The notes: generated by a model from the sequence alone, not told the origin. A stretch of 64,000 nt of DNA from Salinibacterium sp. (GCA_019638845.1 JAHBSZ010000001.1:248001-312000); one strand, 5' to 3'. Positions 33,234 through 42,809 are shown, numbered from the stretch's first letter. Numbers and translations: made by a program.

Positions 33234-33727
33234 AGCGTCACCACGGGCAGCACCGACCACGGAAAGTTGATCCACTTGTCGGTGCGCTTCCAAGAGTAGG
33301 TCGGCTCATAGACCGTGCCGGGCTTCGTGTACAGCACGACGGTGCGCAGATCGGCGCCGGCCGCCTCCAGAAGGTTCACGACCATCGCGAGGGTTCGACC
33401 CGAGTCGGACACGTCGTCGACGAGCAGCACCCGCTTTCCGAGAATCGAGGCCTCGTCGAGCAACGGCGGCATCATGATCGGTTCCGGTAGGCGCGTTCCG
33501 ACGCCCGTGTAGAACTCCGCGTTGACGGCCCCGCAGTTCTTGATTCCGAGCGCATAGGCGATGCTGCCCGCGAGGAGCAGTCCACCCCGGGCGATCGCGA
33601 CGACGACCTCGGGCTCGAAGCCGCTGCGCAGGATGTCGAGGGCAAGGTCACGGGACGCCACCCCGAAAGCCTCATAGCTGAGCGATTCGCGCTCCTGGGT
33701 GGTCTCGGCTTCGGGGTTTGCGCTCAT
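33230..33727 (-). CDS. Type I phosphoribosyltransferase (Gpt/Xpt-like)
   Basis: 165 residues with the PRPP-binding motif VLLVDDVSDSGRTL and an upstream EVVVAIARGGLLLAG loop; the family includes xanthine/guanine phosphoribosyltransferases used in purine salvage. The short C-terminal hood makes a base hard to assign. The ATG at 33727 has TAGCGT 6 nt upstream. First gene of the operon with the S51 protein and ung; divergent from an MFS gene across 32 bp. Confidence 0.85.
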   Translation of the reverse strand: MSANPEAETTQERESLSYEAFGVASRDLALDILRSGFEPEVVVAIARGGLLLAGSIAYALGIKNCGAVNAEFYTGVGTRLPEPIMMPPLLDEASILGKRVLLVDDVSDSGRTLAMVVNLLEAAGADLRTVVLYTKPGTVYEPTYSWKRTDKWINFPWSVLPVVTL

Positions 33728-33733
33728 GCGATA

Positions 33734-33739
33734 ACGCTA
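33734..33739 (-). promoter_or_regulatory. -10 box of the phosphoribosyltransferase-S51-ung operon
   Basis: TAGCGT on the minus strand, 6 nt before the ATG at 33727. Confidence 0.55.
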
Positions 33740-33747
33740 CTGGGCGG

Positions 33748-33753
33748 TAGCAT
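33748..33753 (+). promoter_or_regulatory. -10 box of the MFS-RraA operon
   Basis: TAGCAT, 6 nt before the ATG at 33760, facing the divergent box at 33734-33739. Confidence 0.55.
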
Positions 33754-33759
33754 CCGTTC

Positions 33760-35235
33760 ATGTCACTCGTGCGTGGGAAGGCCGGCGCTATCACGTTCGG
33801 CCTCGTCGGTTACCTGTTTCTTGTCGAGCTCGTCAGTGGAGTGCTCCAGGGGTACTACGTTCCCCTCATCCCTGATCTGGTCGAACATCTCGGAATTCGG
33901 GATGCCGACTTCAACTGGTTCGAAGCAGCCCAGCTGTTGCTTTCGGCGATAGTCGTCCCCATCCTGGCCAAGCTCGGCGACATGTACGGCCACAAGCGCA
34001 TCCTGCTCATCTCTACGGTGCTCACCGCGGGCGCTACCTGGTGGCTCGCCTTCACCGGTGACTTCACGAGCTTCCTCATCGCCTGGGCTCTGCAGGGCTT
34101 CTACGTCGTCTGGCTACCCCTCGAGGTCGCGCTCATCTTCGACCGCGGACGGGTCACGGGTCGAGGCGCGTCCCAGACCAGGCGAGCCGCTGGCTACCTC
34201 GTGGTCGCCCTCGAGGCCGGTGCGATCATCGGCGCGCTGGGCGGTGGACGCGTGTTCAAGGCCCTCGGATCCGACAGCGCGGCCGTGACACCCACCCTCA
34301 TGGTTCCCGCCATCGCGGTGACTCTCGTGTTCTTCGCGATTCTGTTCGGGGTGCCGGAGTCCAAGCCGCTACCCGGTCGCTCGCTCGATCTGTGGGGCTT
34401 CGTCCTGCTGACCATCGGCCTCCTGTTCATCACCTCCGGGCTCACGTTCCTGCGCATCAACGGTCCAGGCACCTGGTGGGTGTACGTCCTCATGCTCGTC
34501 GGGCTCGCCACCTTCGTCCCGTGGAGCCGGTACGAACTGCGCCAGAAAGACCCGGCCATCGACCTACGCGTACTCAAGCAGCCCACGATGTGGCCGGTCC
34601 AGCTCACCGCTGGCCTCGTCGGGATCAGCCTCCTCGGCGCGCAGGCACCGCTTGCCACATTTGCGGGAACCGATCCGATCAACGGCTATGGGCTAGGAAT
34701 GGAGGCCGACTCCATCTCGTACATCATCGGGGCCTACCTCGTCTCGATGATTGTCGGGGCCCTCATCTTCCCCCGCCTCTCGAAATGGACGAGCCCGCGG
34801 ATTGCCCTCATCATCGCCACATTCTTCGTCGCCACCGGGTATCTGCTCTTCCTCGTCAACCACACCACAATTGCGGGCACCTTCGTCAACATGGCGATCG
34901 CTGGCCTCGGCTCGGGAGCTCTCGTCGGCGCTCTCCCTTCGGCAGCGGCCGCTGCCGCGCCTCGCGGTCAGACCGGAATCGCAACCGCGCTGACCAACAC
35001 GACCAAGACGATCGGTGGATCGTTCGCGTCCGCGATCTTCGCGATCGTGCTCGCAGCGGGTGCGGCTACCGCGGTGACCGCTACCGCGTCCAGCCTGCTT
35101 GGCTACATGACCGTGTTCACCATCTGCGGTGTTGGGGCCCTAGTCGCCGCCGTCTTGCTCTTCCTGGTTCCGAAGCTCGCGTTCGCCGACGTCGAGGACG
35201 AGGTGGTACTGCCCGGATCAGTCGATGTTGACTGA
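33760..35235 (+). CDS. MFS transporter
   Basis: 491 residues with about 12-14 hydrophobic segments. The loop after helix 2, GDMYGHKRILLIS, is the MFS motif-A type. Extra length and a 14-helix-like pattern suggest the drug:H+ antiporter group, but the start FGLVGYLFLVELVSGVLQGY is unlike textbook members. It overlaps the RraA-like gene by 11 bp, so transporter and enzyme may act on the same compound, for example a keto acid. Confidence 0.85.
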   Translation: MSLVRGKAGAITFGLVGYLFLVELVSGVLQGYYVPLIPDLVEHLGIRDADFNWFEAAQLLLSAIVVPILAKLGDMYGHKRILLISTVLTAGATWWLAFTGDFTSFLIAWALQGFYVVWLPLEVALIFDRGRVTGRGASQTRRAAGYLVVALEAGAIIGALGGGRVFKALGSDSAAVTPTLMVPAIAVTLVFFAILFGVPESKPLPGRSLDLWGFVLLTIGLLFITSGLTFLRINGPGTWWVYVLMLVGLATFVPWSRYELRQKDPAIDLRVLKQPTMWPVQLTAGLVGISLLGAQAPLATFAGTDPINGYGLGMEADSISYIIGAYLVSMIVGALIFPRLSKWTSPRIALIIATFFVATGYLLFLVNHTTIAGTFVNMAIAGLGSGALVGALPSAAAAAAPRGQTGIATALTNTTKTIGGSFASAIFAIVLAAGAATAVTATASSLLGYMTVFTICGVGALVAAVLLFLVPKLAFADVEDEVVLPGSVDVD

Positions 35236-35923
35236 GCGCTTCGCGGCGCTCACCACTCCGCACCTCGCGGACGCATGTATGCGCGTCGGAGTTCCGGTGC
35301 GCTGCGCACCAGCGGAGCTGGTGGCACTCGTGCCGGGTAGCCGCCTGTTTGGGCGCGCGCTCCCCGCCCGACACGTCGGAAGTGTGGATGTCTTTCTCGA
35401 AGCCATCCAGTCCGCCGCTCCCGGGGACGTGCTCGTCGCCGACAACGGAGGACGACGGGACGAGTCCTGTGTCGGCGACCTCGTGGCACAGGAGGCCGCT
35501 TCGGCCGGCCTTGCGGGAATCGTGATCTGGGGACTGCACCGCGACACAGTGGATATCTCGGCAATCGGAATCCCGCTGTTCAGCACCGGGAGCATCCCGA
35601 CCGGCCCCCTTTCGGTCGGGCCACGCCCGGCAGGCGCGCTCGAGTCCGCGCGGGTTGGCGAGTTGACGATCACGGGCGGCGACTGGGTCGCGGGCGACGA
35701 GGATGGCGTGCTCTTCCTCCCCGCCGATCGCGTTGACGACTTGTTGTCGGTCGCCGAAGGGATTCGTGACACCGAGCGTCGGCAGGCCGACCTGATCCGG
35801 GAGGGCGGGAGTTCACTGCGAGAGCAGGTGAACTTCGCCGGGTTCCTTCAGGCTCGGATCGGGCATCCGGAACTCACATTCCGCGAACACTTGCGCACGG
35901 TGGGCGGCGAGATCGAGGTCTAG
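35225..35923 (+). CDS. RraA-like / HMG-CHA aldolase family protein
   Basis: 232 residues with the RraA fold: GDVLVADNGG near residue 64, then VGDLVAQEAASAGLAGIVIW. This family includes 4-hydroxy-4-methyl-2-oxoglutarate aldolases and RNase E inhibitors; many annotated menaquinone methyltransferases are really members. In aldolases the following motif is GAVRD; here it is GLHRD, keeping the Arg-Asp. Enzyme activity is therefore plausible. It overlaps the MFS gene by 11 bp, and its stop overlaps the convergent SDR by 4 bp. Confidence 0.8.
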   Translation: MLTERFAALTTPHLADACMRVGVPVRCAPAELVALVPGSRLFGRALPARHVGSVDVFLEAIQSAAPGDVLVADNGGRRDESCVGDLVAQEAASAGLAGIVIWGLHRDTVDISAIGIPLFSTGSIPTGPLSVGPRPAGALESARVGELTITGGDWVAGDEDGVLFLPADRVDDLLSVAEGIRDTERRQADLIREGGSSLREQVNFAGFLQARIGHPELTFREHLRTVGGEIEV

Positions 35924-36699
35924 CGCCCCTTCGGCACGAGCGGTCCCCGGATCACCTTGTGTTGCGCAGCTTGAGCAACGGGACGAACCGTCAACTGCTC
36001 GACGCTCACGTTGTGCGGCAACTCGAGGGCGCCAACGATAGCGAGTGCCATGTCGTCGGCCGTGAGCGGCTCCTGCACGTTCTCGTAGACCTTGTCTGCG
36101 GCCACCTTGTCGCCCCCGAAGCGATTGAGGGAGAACTCTTCGGTCGCGACCATTCCCGGTGCCACGTCGATGACCCGGATCGGCTCCCCCGCGAGTTCAA
36201 GGCGCAGCACTCCGATCATCGCGCGCTCGGCGAACTTGGAAGCGTTGTAGCCGCCGCCACCCTCGTAGGTCACATAGCCCGCGACCGAGGTAACGGTGAG
36301 GATGTCAGCACTCGTCCCCGGCGTCCAACTCTTGCGCAGCAGCGGCAACATGGCGGTGGTGACCCGCTTCGTGCCGAGGACGTTCACATCGAACATCCAC
36401 TGCCAATCCTCCACACTGCTCTCCTCGACGGATCCCATACCCCGAGCGCCTCCCGCATTGTTCACGAGCGCGTGGATGCCGCCGGAGGAATCGACATACG
36501 TCGCGAGCGCGTCGACGTCCTCCTGCTTGGTCACGTCGGCGACGAAGACGTCGCACCCTGTGGATGCCGCCAGGGCGTCGAGACGATCCTTTCGGCGCGC
36601 GACACCGACGACGTTCCAGCCGTGCTCGCGCAGCAGCCGAACCGTGGCCTCGCCGATCCCGGAACTTGCACCTGTCACTACCGCGCGTCGAGCTGTCAT
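35920..36699 (-). CDS. Short-chain dehydrogenase/reductase (YdfG/serine dehydrogenase-like)
   Basis: 259 residues. Cofactor site TGASSGIGEATVRLL, NNAGGARG near residue 80, and catalytic YNASK. The ARRKDRLDAL pattern after the Rossmann loop resembles NADP-dependent hydroxy-acid dehydrogenases of the YdfG type. The ATG at 36699 has TACTTT 6 nt upstream. Single gene, lying between a convergent RraA-like gene and the PadR/MFS operon. Substrate unknown. Confidence 0.87.
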   Translation of the reverse strand: MTARRAVVTGASSGIGEATVRLLREHGWNVVGVARRKDRLDALAASTGCDVFVADVTKQEDVDALATYVDSSGGIHALVNNAGGARGMGSVEESSVEDWQWMFDVNVLGTKRVTTAMLPLLRKSWTPGTSADILTVTSVAGYVTYEGGGGYNASKFAERAMIGVLRLELAGEPIRVIDVAPGMVATEEFSLNRFGGDKVAADKVYENVQEPLTADDMALAIVGALELPHNVSVEQLTVRPVAQAAQHKVIRGPLVPKGR

Positions 36700-36705
36700 G
36701 CCTTA

Positions 36706-36711
36706 AAAGTA
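36706..36711 (-). promoter_or_regulatory. -10 box of the SDR gene (leaderless type)
   Basis: TACTTT on the minus strand, 6 nt before the ATG at 36699. Confidence 0.5.
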
Positions 36712-36734
36712 GCGCCGTTCTGGGAACGAGGGTC

Positions 36735-38204
36735 TCAGTGGAGATCAACCTTCTTCGGAAGCGTGAATACGAGAGCAAACGCGGCGAGCGCAAACGCGGC
36801 ACTCAGGGCGAGCGCCGGCGTCGCTCCCTGGCCGAAGGCCGCAGGAAGATCACTCGGGCCGGCGATCGGGCCGATGTTGCCGAAAAGTACCGAGCCGATG
36901 ATCGCGATTCCGATCGCAGCACCGATGCGTTGCATGACACCGATGACGCCACCGGCAGCACCCGCCTCAGAGCGATCGACGGTCGCAACGATGAACCGCG
37001 CGTTGGGGGCGATGAAGAGTCCGGATCCGAAACCCGCGACCAGGAGCGGTCCCAGGAGGTCCCAGTTCGTGAGATCGGCCGTCGGGACCCACAGCACGAT
37101 GAGGAACAGCGCAATGAGACCTACCGAAAGTAGGCCGTTGCCGAGCACGAGCACCGTGCGCCCGAGCCGCTGTGCGAGCCGGTCGCTTTGCGAGGCACCA
37201 ATGATGTTGCCGAGTGCGAATGGCACCGACACGAGTCCAGATTCCAGCGCGGTGTGACCGAGGCCCGCCTGCCAGAGAATCGAGATCGTGAAGAAGATGC
37301 TCGTGAATCCGGCAAAGAAGACGAGGGCGAGAATCGTTCCCCCCGTGAATGCAGGGTGCGAGAAAAGGTGCGGCGGCACGAGCGGTTCGACCCCTTGTGA
37401 CGCAACACGGCGCTCCCACAGGGCGAAGAGCACGAGCAGCCCGATCCCGCCGGCGATCGAGATGTAGGTCCACAGCGGCCATCCGGCATCCTGACCTTGA
37501 ATCAGTGGCACAAGAATGGCGACCAGGGAGCCACTCAGCAGCAGCAGTCCGACCGCGTCGGTAGAGGCCTTCTTGCCTTCACTACCTTTCGGCAGCAGCG
37601 CCGCTGCAGCGATCAACGCGGCGAGACCGATGGGCAGGTTTACCGCGAAAATCCAGCGCCACCCGTTCTGCTCCCCCAAAGCTTCGATAAGGAGGCCACC
37701 CACGATGGGACCGAGTGCGGACGAGACGCCGATGACCGCGCCCATAATGGCGAAAGCCTTGCCGCGAGTCATGGGCGGGAAGAGCAGTTGGATGAACGCT
37801 GTCACTGCGGGGAAGAAGATGCCGCCGCCCAGCCCCTGCACGACGCGCGCGACGATCAGGCCCGTGCTGTCGAGGGTAAGTCCGCACGCGAGGCTTGCCG
37901 CAGTGAACGCTGCAAGCCCGGTGAAGAACACCCACTTGTGCCCGTAGCGGTCACCAATTCGACCAGCGGGGATGAGGGCGAGTCCGAAGGCAAGCGCGTA
38001 GCCGGAGATAATCCACGAGAGGGTCGCCTCCGAGGCGCCGAGGGATGTCCGGATCGTCGGAAGGGCGACGTTGACGATCGTGGTGTCCAGCAGGGCCATG
38101 AACGCACCCGCGAGCAGGACGACGAGGGCGAGCCAGGCCTTTCGGGGCACCTCGGTCGAAGCGTTGAATGCGGCCGTGACGGGGCTGACAGGGGTTGAGC
38201 TCAT
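36735..38204 (-). CDS. MFS drug efflux transporter (DHA2 family)
   Basis: 489 residues with the 14-helix layout of DHA2 (EmrB/QacA-like) antiporters: FMALLDTTIVNVALPTI in helix 1 (motif D1), GRIGDRYGHKWVF (motif A) and ARVVQGLGGGIFFP (motif B). Located in the membrane; likely exports hydrophobic drugs by proton antiport. The ATG at 38204 overlaps the PadR stop (ATGA), so efflux pump and repressor are co-expressed. The whole operon lies downstream of a 32-bp inverted repeat. Confidence 0.92.
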   Translation of the reverse strand: MSSTPVSPVTAAFNASTEVPRKAWLALVVLLAGAFMALLDTTIVNVALPTIRTSLGASEATLSWIISGYALAFGLALIPAGRIGDRYGHKWVFFTGLAAFTAASLACGLTLDSTGLIVARVVQGLGGGIFFPAVTAFIQLLFPPMTRGKAFAIMGAVIGVSSALGPIVGGLLIEALGEQNGWRWIFAVNLPIGLAALIAAAALLPKGSEGKKASTDAVGLLLLSGSLVAILVPLIQGQDAGWPLWTYISIAGGIGLLVLFALWERRVASQGVEPLVPPHLFSHPAFTGGTILALVFFAGFTSIFFTISILWQAGLGHTALESGLVSVPFALGNIIGASQSDRLAQRLGRTVLVLGNGLLSVGLIALFLIVLWVPTADLTNWDLLGPLLVAGFGSGLFIAPNARFIVATVDRSEAGAAGGVIGVMQRIGAAIGIAIIGSVLFGNIGPIAGPSDLPAAFGQGATPALALSAAFALAAFALVFTLPKKVDLH

Positions 38205-38773
38205 GAGGTGTGGTGTCCTTTCCTGGACTTCTCGTCGTCGATGATCGCGGGCAGATTCGCGATGAGTTCTTCGTGCCAGGCGATCTCGCCCGACAAGCGG
38301 TGGTACTGGTGACGGATGACGTGGGCCTCCGTGAGGGTCAGGTACTTCCTGATCTGCTCGGCGTGGGCGAGCCAGTGGTCTCGATCGACCCGGAGCGCGT
38401 CGAGCCGCCTGCGCAGGATGCCCCCGAGGCCATCGAGTCCCTCGGTATCGAGACGCGCGAGTGCTAGGTCGACGGGGTCGTGCCGGAAGACGATGGTCTC
38501 GAGCGTCTCGCGTCGCAGTTCCGCGAGGACCACCGCACCGGCATCCGTGATGCCGTAGACCTGACGCTCGGGGTAGTTGCCCTCGCGCTCGGTGCGCCGC
38601 TCGTCGATGAGACCGTCGGCGGCCAGTCGCTTGATGGCGCCGTAGATCGAGCCGGGACCGAAGTCGGTCCACTCGTCGATGTGCTCCTCCTCGGCAAGCG
38701 CGCGAAGGGCGTGCCCGTGCATCTCGCCGCGCTCCTCGAGGGAACCGAGGATGAACAGCCGAATCGAACTCAC
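38201..38773 (-). CDS. PadR-family transcriptional repressor of the MFS pump
   Basis: 190 residues. The N-terminal PadR winged helix has IRLFILGSLEERGEMHGHAL and the DFGPGSIYGAIKRLAADGL recognition region, with the wing NYPERQVYGITDAG. A long C-terminal helix pair (about 100-180) supplies dimerisation, as in the Vir-type PadR group. The GTG at 38773 matches the usual family start (VSSIRLF); a longer frame to a TTG at 38809 is unlikely. The start codon lies in the right-hand arm of the inverted repeat at 38771-38802, so autorepression is expected, as in LmrR systems. Confidence 0.9.
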   Translation of the reverse strand: MSSIRLFILGSLEERGEMHGHALRALAEEEHIDEWTDFGPGSIYGAIKRLAADGLIDERRTEREGNYPERQVYGITDAGAVVLAELRRETLETIVFRHDPVDLALARLDTEGLDGLGGILRRRLDALRVDRDHWLAHAEQIRKYLTLTEAHVIRHQYHRLSGEIAWHEELIANLPAIIDDEKSRKGHHTS

Positions 38774-38802
38774 GGGAGTACTCTCGCATGAGTACTCCCG
38801 TG
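38771..38802. promoter_or_regulatory. PadR operator, 13-bp perfect inverted repeat
   Basis: CACGGGAGTACTC (38771-38783) and GAGTACTCCCGTG (38790-38802) are perfect arms around TCGCAT. On the minus strand the final GTG is the padR start codon, so a bound dimer would cover the translation start or leaderless transcript start. Confidence 0.85.
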
Positions 38803-38918
38803 ATCGCAACTGTTACGTCTCATTGCGGACTCGATTGCCGCACACCTGATGCGTACCTAGGCTCACTCACGAGTGGGCGACCGCCCCGCCCCCAAAAGAT
38901 TCGATCGAGGAGACCACC

Positions 38919-40235
38919 ATGAGCGACTGGAAGTTCGAAACCAAGCAGGTTCATTCGGGCGCGCAGCCCGACCCGACGACCAACGCACGCGCGACGCCGA
39001 TCTACAAGACCACGTCGTACGTTTTCAACAGCACCCAGCACGCGCAGAACCTCTTCGCGCTCGCCGAGTTCGGCAACATCTACACCCGCCTCATGAACCC
39101 CACCACGGATGTCGTCGAGCAGCGCGTCGCTGCGCTCGAGGGTGGCACCGCGGCGCTTGCCGTGGCATCCGGCTCGTCGGCCATCACCTACGCGGTCCTC
39201 AACATCGCCCGCTCGGGAGACCACATCGTCTCTTCATCGTCGATCTATGGCGGTACCTACAACCTGTTCAAGTACACCCTCGCGAACCTCGGCATCGAGG
39301 TCACGTTCGTAGAGGACCAGGATGACGCTGACGAGTGGGCGGCAGCCGTTCGCCCCAACACGAAGCTGTTCTTCGCGGAGACCATCGGCAACCCGAAGAT
39401 CAACATTCTCGATATCGAGAAGGTTGCCGAGATCGCGCACGCCAACAACCTTCCGCTCATCGTCGACAACACGATCGCGACCCCGTATCTCATTCGTCCG
39501 TTCGAGTTTGGCGCGGACATCGTTGTGCATTCGGCGACCAAGTTCCTCGGTGGCCACGGCACGGTCATCGCCGGCGTGATCGTCGACGGCGGAAAGTTCC
39601 CGTGGGCGGCGAACGCCGACAAGTTCCCCGGACTCACCGAGCCCGACCCGAGCTACCACGGCGCGAGCTACACGGGGGTGCTCGGCGACGCCATTGCCTA
39701 CGTCATCAAGATCCGGGTCACGATCCTCCGCGACACGGGTGCGGCCCTCTCGCCGGACAGCGCCTTCGCCCTTATCCAGGGCATCGAGACCCTTAGCCTG
39801 CGCATCGAACGCCACGTTCAGAACACGCAGGAGATCGCCGAGTGGCTCGAGAACCACCCCGACGTCGCCTCGGTCAACTACTCCGGACTTCCCTCGAGCC
39901 CCTGGTACGCGGCCGCGAACAAGTACGCACCCAAGGGTGTCGGCGCAGTCGTCTCGTTCGAGCTCAAGGGCGGCGTCGAGGCAGGTCGCGCACTCGTCGA
40001 AGGCGTCGAACTGTTCAGCCACCTCGCCAACATTGGTGACGTGCGCAGCCTCATCATCCACCCCGCGTCCACCACGCACTCGCAGCTCACCCCCGAACAG
40101 CAGCTCACGACCGGCGTCACGCCCGGCCTTGTGCGTCTCTCGGTCGGCATCGAGAACGTGGACGACCTGAAGGCCGACTTGCAGACCGGCTTCGACGCGG
40201 CTCGCGCCGTCACGGCGGCCAGCGCCACCGCGTAA
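38919..40235 (+). CDS. metY: O-acetylhomoserine sulfhydrylase
   Basis: 438 residues, Cys/Met metabolism PLP-dependent family. It joins O-acetylhomoserine with sulfide to give homocysteine (and may take O-acetylserine). Motifs: [10 protein letters not shown] near residue 30, [15 protein letters not shown], and the PLP lysine in [11 protein letters not shown]. The ATG follows GAGGAGA. The product of the neighbour metX is its substrate, so the pair forms the direct-sulfhydrylation route to methionine. A strong terminator separates the two genes, implying separate promoters. No recognised riboswitch is present. Confidence 0.95.
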   Translation: MSDWKFETKQVHSGAQPDPTTNARATPIYKTTSYVFNSTQHAQNLFALAEFGNIYTRLMNPTTDVVEQRVAALEGGTAALAVASGSSAITYAVLNIARSGDHIVSSSSIYGGTYNLFKYTLANLGIEVTFVEDQDDADEWAAAVRPNTKLFFAETIGNPKINILDIEKVAEIAHANNLPLIVDNTIATPYLIRPFEFGADIVVHSATKFLGGHGTVIAGVIVDGGKFPWAANADKFPGLTEPDPSYHGASYTGVLGDAIAYVIKIRVTILRDTGAALSPDSAFALIQGIETLSLRIERHVQNTQEIAEWLENHPDVASVNYSGLPSSPWYAAANKYAPKGVGAVVSFELKGGVEAGRALVEGVELFSHLANIGDVRSLIIHPASTTHSQLTPEQQLTTGVTPGLVRLSVGIENVDDLKADLQTGFDAARAVTAASATA

Positions 40236-40260
40236 CTCGTTTCGACAAGCTCCATAAGCG

Positions 40261-40297
40261 AAGGCCCCGGTGTAATAAAAACCGGGGCCTTTCGTTT
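40261..40297 (+). terminator. Intrinsic terminator after metY
   Basis: AAGGCCCCGGT (40261-40271) pairs with ACCGGGGCCTT (40281-40291) around a 9-nt A-rich loop and is followed by TCGTTT. Confidence 0.92.
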
Positions 40298-40318
40298 ATC
40301 CCGGATACTTGACGGGAC

Positions 40319-41524
40319 ATGGATTGGCAAACACCCGAGGACACGGTCCCATCGGCTTTCATCACGGAAGCCAACGCGCGCGCCGTTCTGGGGAAACCGC
40401 CGGCCACGGGCGCATGGCGTGAAGGCGACCCGAGCGGCAATCGCATGTTCGCCTCCCTCGGAGCAATGACCCTTGAACGCGGCGGCGAGCTGCCATCGGT
40501 CCGCGTCGCGTACGAGACCGTCGGCACGCTCAATGCACACCGATCGAACGCGATTCTCGTCGTGCACGCACTCACGGGAGACAGTCACGTCGTGGGCAAC
40601 CCGGGCCCCGGGCATCCGACCGGCGGCTGGTGGAACGAGCTCGTTGGCCCGGGCAAAGCAATCGACACCGACACGTGGTTTGTGGTCGCGCCGAACATGT
40701 TGGGCGGATGCCAGGGCACCACTGGTCCCGCATCACACGCCCCCGACGGGGCGGAGTGGGGTGCACGGTTCCCCTTCGTCACGATCCGCGACCAGGTCGC
40801 CGTGCAGCGTGCGCTCACGGATGCGCTCGGCATCGACCGGTGGGCGGCGGTCATCGGTGGTTCGATGGGCGGCATGCAGTCGCTCGAGTGGGCGATCATG
40901 TATCCCGATCGACTCGAACGGGTGGCGGTACTCGCCGCGCCCGCCACGTCAAACGCCGACCAGATTGCGCTCAACTCTGTGCAACTCGAGGCGGTGCGCA
41001 TGGATCCCGCCTGGGCGGGCGGTAGCTACTACGAGGCTGCGGACGGTGAAGGGCCACACCGAGGGCTGGCTCTCGCGCGGCGCATGGCCTTACTCAACTA
41101 CCGATCGCCCACCGAACTCAACGAGCGGTTCGAGCGAAGTTGGCAGAGTGAAGTCAATCCCCTCGGGGGCGGCGGACGGTACGCAGTGGAGAGCTACCTG
41201 GACTTCCACGGCAACAAATTCACCCGGCGTTTCGACGCGAACAGCTACCTCGTTCTTGCGGAGGCGATGAACTCCCATGATGTGGGTCGGGGTCGCGGTG
41301 GCACGGTGAACGCACTGAAACAGGTGACGGCGAAGGCTCTCGTTCTCGCGATCGACAGCGATCGGCTCTTTCCCGTTCCCGATCAGCAACACATCGCCGC
41401 CCATGCGCCCGGCAATATTGACGGCGATGTGCCGCACATCATCTCTTCTCCGTTCGGGCACGACGGATTCCTCATCGAGGACGGCCTCGTCGGCACACAG
41501 ATCCGGCGACTGCTCACTACCTAG
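40319..41524 (+). CDS. metX: Homoserine O-acetyltransferase
   Basis: 401 residues, alpha/beta-hydrolase fold. Converts homoserine and acetyl-CoA to O-acetylhomoserine. Triad Ser182 (GGSMGGMQSLEWA), Asp348 (AIDSDRLFP) and His381 (FGHDGF). The early NAILVVHALTGDSHV segment is the oxyanion region. It lies 83 bp after metY, behind the metY terminator, with TTGACG overlapping the upstream region as a possible -35. Confidence 0.95.
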   Translation: MDWQTPEDTVPSAFITEANARAVLGKPPATGAWREGDPSGNRMFASLGAMTLERGGELPSVRVAYETVGTLNAHRSNAILVVHALTGDSHVVGNPGPGHPTGGWWNELVGPGKAIDTDTWFVVAPNMLGGCQGTTGPASHAPDGAEWGARFPFVTIRDQVAVQRALTDALGIDRWAAVIGGSMGGMQSLEWAIMYPDRLERVAVLAAPATSNADQIALNSVQLEAVRMDPAWAGGSYYEAADGEGPHRGLALARRMALLNYRSPTELNERFERSWQSEVNPLGGGGRYAVESYLDFHGNKFTRRFDANSYLVLAEAMNSHDVGRGRGGTVNALKQVTAKALVLAIDSDRLFPVPDQQHIAAHAPGNIDGDVPHIISSPFGHDGFLIEDGLVGTQIRRLLTT

Positions 41525-41633
41525 GCGCTGAGAGCTCACGTTGGCTTAAGCCCGGGTGGCGACAAAACCCGTGAGGAAAGAGTGGCGATTCCTGCGGTGC
41601 GGCACCCCCAATTGTGGGGCACGCTGTGGCACC

Positions 41634-42809
41634 ATGACGGCAATGGACCTCATAGCCAAGGAGCGCGACCGGCTGCTCCAACGCACCGCCCGCGTCTACG
41701 GCCTGAGCTTCACCGTGGTCTCCTTGCTGTGCTTGGCGATTCCGGGGGCCGTCGACATGGCAAGTTTCTTCGTCTGCCTGCCGCTGTACCTCATCATCGC
41801 GTTGTGCCAGTACCGCATCGGATCGAGCAGGTCGATGCTGTGGGCGGTACCGATCCTCATCGCGGGCCTCGGCATCGTCGGCGTCGTCGCGCTGCTCGCG
41901 CCCGAAGGCACGAGCGAGGCTGGCGTATCCGCGGTTGCACAACTCACCGCGGCATCCATGGCCTCCATCGCAATCGTGCTCACCACCGACCTGCGCCGTC
42001 GTCTGTTTCTTGCCCTTGCATTCGTCCTCACTCTCGGGCTCACGACATTCCTGTTGCTTCCGCTCGAAGCCGCGCTCGGCCGGACCGTCTCGCTGATCGT
42101 GCTCGGCTGGGTGCTCACCACGATCATCGGGTTTTGGATCAGCGCCGGCGTACCGCAAGCCGCACGCCGCATCGCCAGCATCGGTCGCGCTCATCGCGCC
42201 GAACGCCAAGCCAGCGAAACGGAAGCCCAACGTCGTCAGGGCGCGCGCCTCCTTCACGACACCGTGCTGGCAACCCTCACCCTGCTCGCACACTCGGGCG
42301 TCGGTGTCGCTCCCGAGGCCATGCGCCAACAAGCCGCCGACGACGCGCGACTGCTGCGTCAACTGCGGCTTGGTGCGACTCCGGCGCCTCAACAATCCGG
42401 CGATTACAACCTTGAATCTTCGGATGACACGGTTCTCGGCACGACACTCGAATCAGTCAAGCAGCGCTTCGGGCGCATGGGGCTCGAAGTGAGTTGGCAC
42501 GGTACCGGTCAGGTCCTCCTGCCAAGCGATGTTCTCGACGCCTTCCTCCTCGCTCTCGCGGAGTGCCTCGAGAATGTCCGCAGGCACTCGGGCGTCACCG
42601 AGGCCCACGTGACCATCACCGAGGACGAGACGATGGTTCGCGCCATGGTCACCGACTCGGGAGTCGGCTTCACCCTCGATGACGTCGACTCCGCCCGTCT
42701 GGGATTCAAGGAATCGGTCGTGGCACGACTCAAGGAAGTCGGCGGCAAAGCCCGCCTGTTCTCCGCTCCCGGCTCGGGCACGACTGTTGTACTGGAGGTG
42801 CCGCGATGA
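41634..42809 (+). CDS. Membrane histidine kinase
   Basis: 391 residues. About five to six membrane helices (to residue 180) are followed by a short coiled segment and an HPK7-type kinase: phospho-acceptor His208 in RLLHDTVLATL and the ATPase N-box LALAECLENVRRHSG, with G-boxes DSGVGF and GSGTTVVLEVP. The ATG at 41634 or that at 41643 is the likely start. It overlaps the next gene by ATGA. The signal is unknown; no extracytoplasmic sensor domain is seen, so the membrane domain may be the sensor. Confidence 0.88.
   Translation: MTAMDLIAKERDRLLQRTARVYGLSFTVVSLLCLAIPGAVDMASFFVCLPLYLIIALCQYRIGSSRSMLWAVPILIAGLGIVGVVALLAPEGTSEAGVSAVAQLTAASMASIAIVLTTDLRRRLFLALAFVLTLGLTTFLLLPLEAALGRTVSLIVLGWVLTTIIGFWISAGVPQAARRIASIGRAHRAERQASETEAQRRQGARLLHDTVLATLTLLAHSGVGVAPEAMRQQAADDARLLRQLRLGATPAPQQSGDYNLESSDDTVLGTTLESVKQRFGRMGLEVSWHGTGQVLLPSDVLDAFLLALAECLENVRRHSGVTEAHVTITEDETMVRAMVTDSGVGFTLDDVDSARLGFKESVVARLKEVGGKARLFSAPGSGTTVVLEVPR

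Noticed and set aside
38803-38918. Possible SAM riboswitch (SAM-IV-like fragment CACGAGTGG) before metY
   Set aside because: Only about 50-110 nt of leader is available, and the conserved pairing partners and the GGCAACCC-type core are not visible; one short match is not enough.
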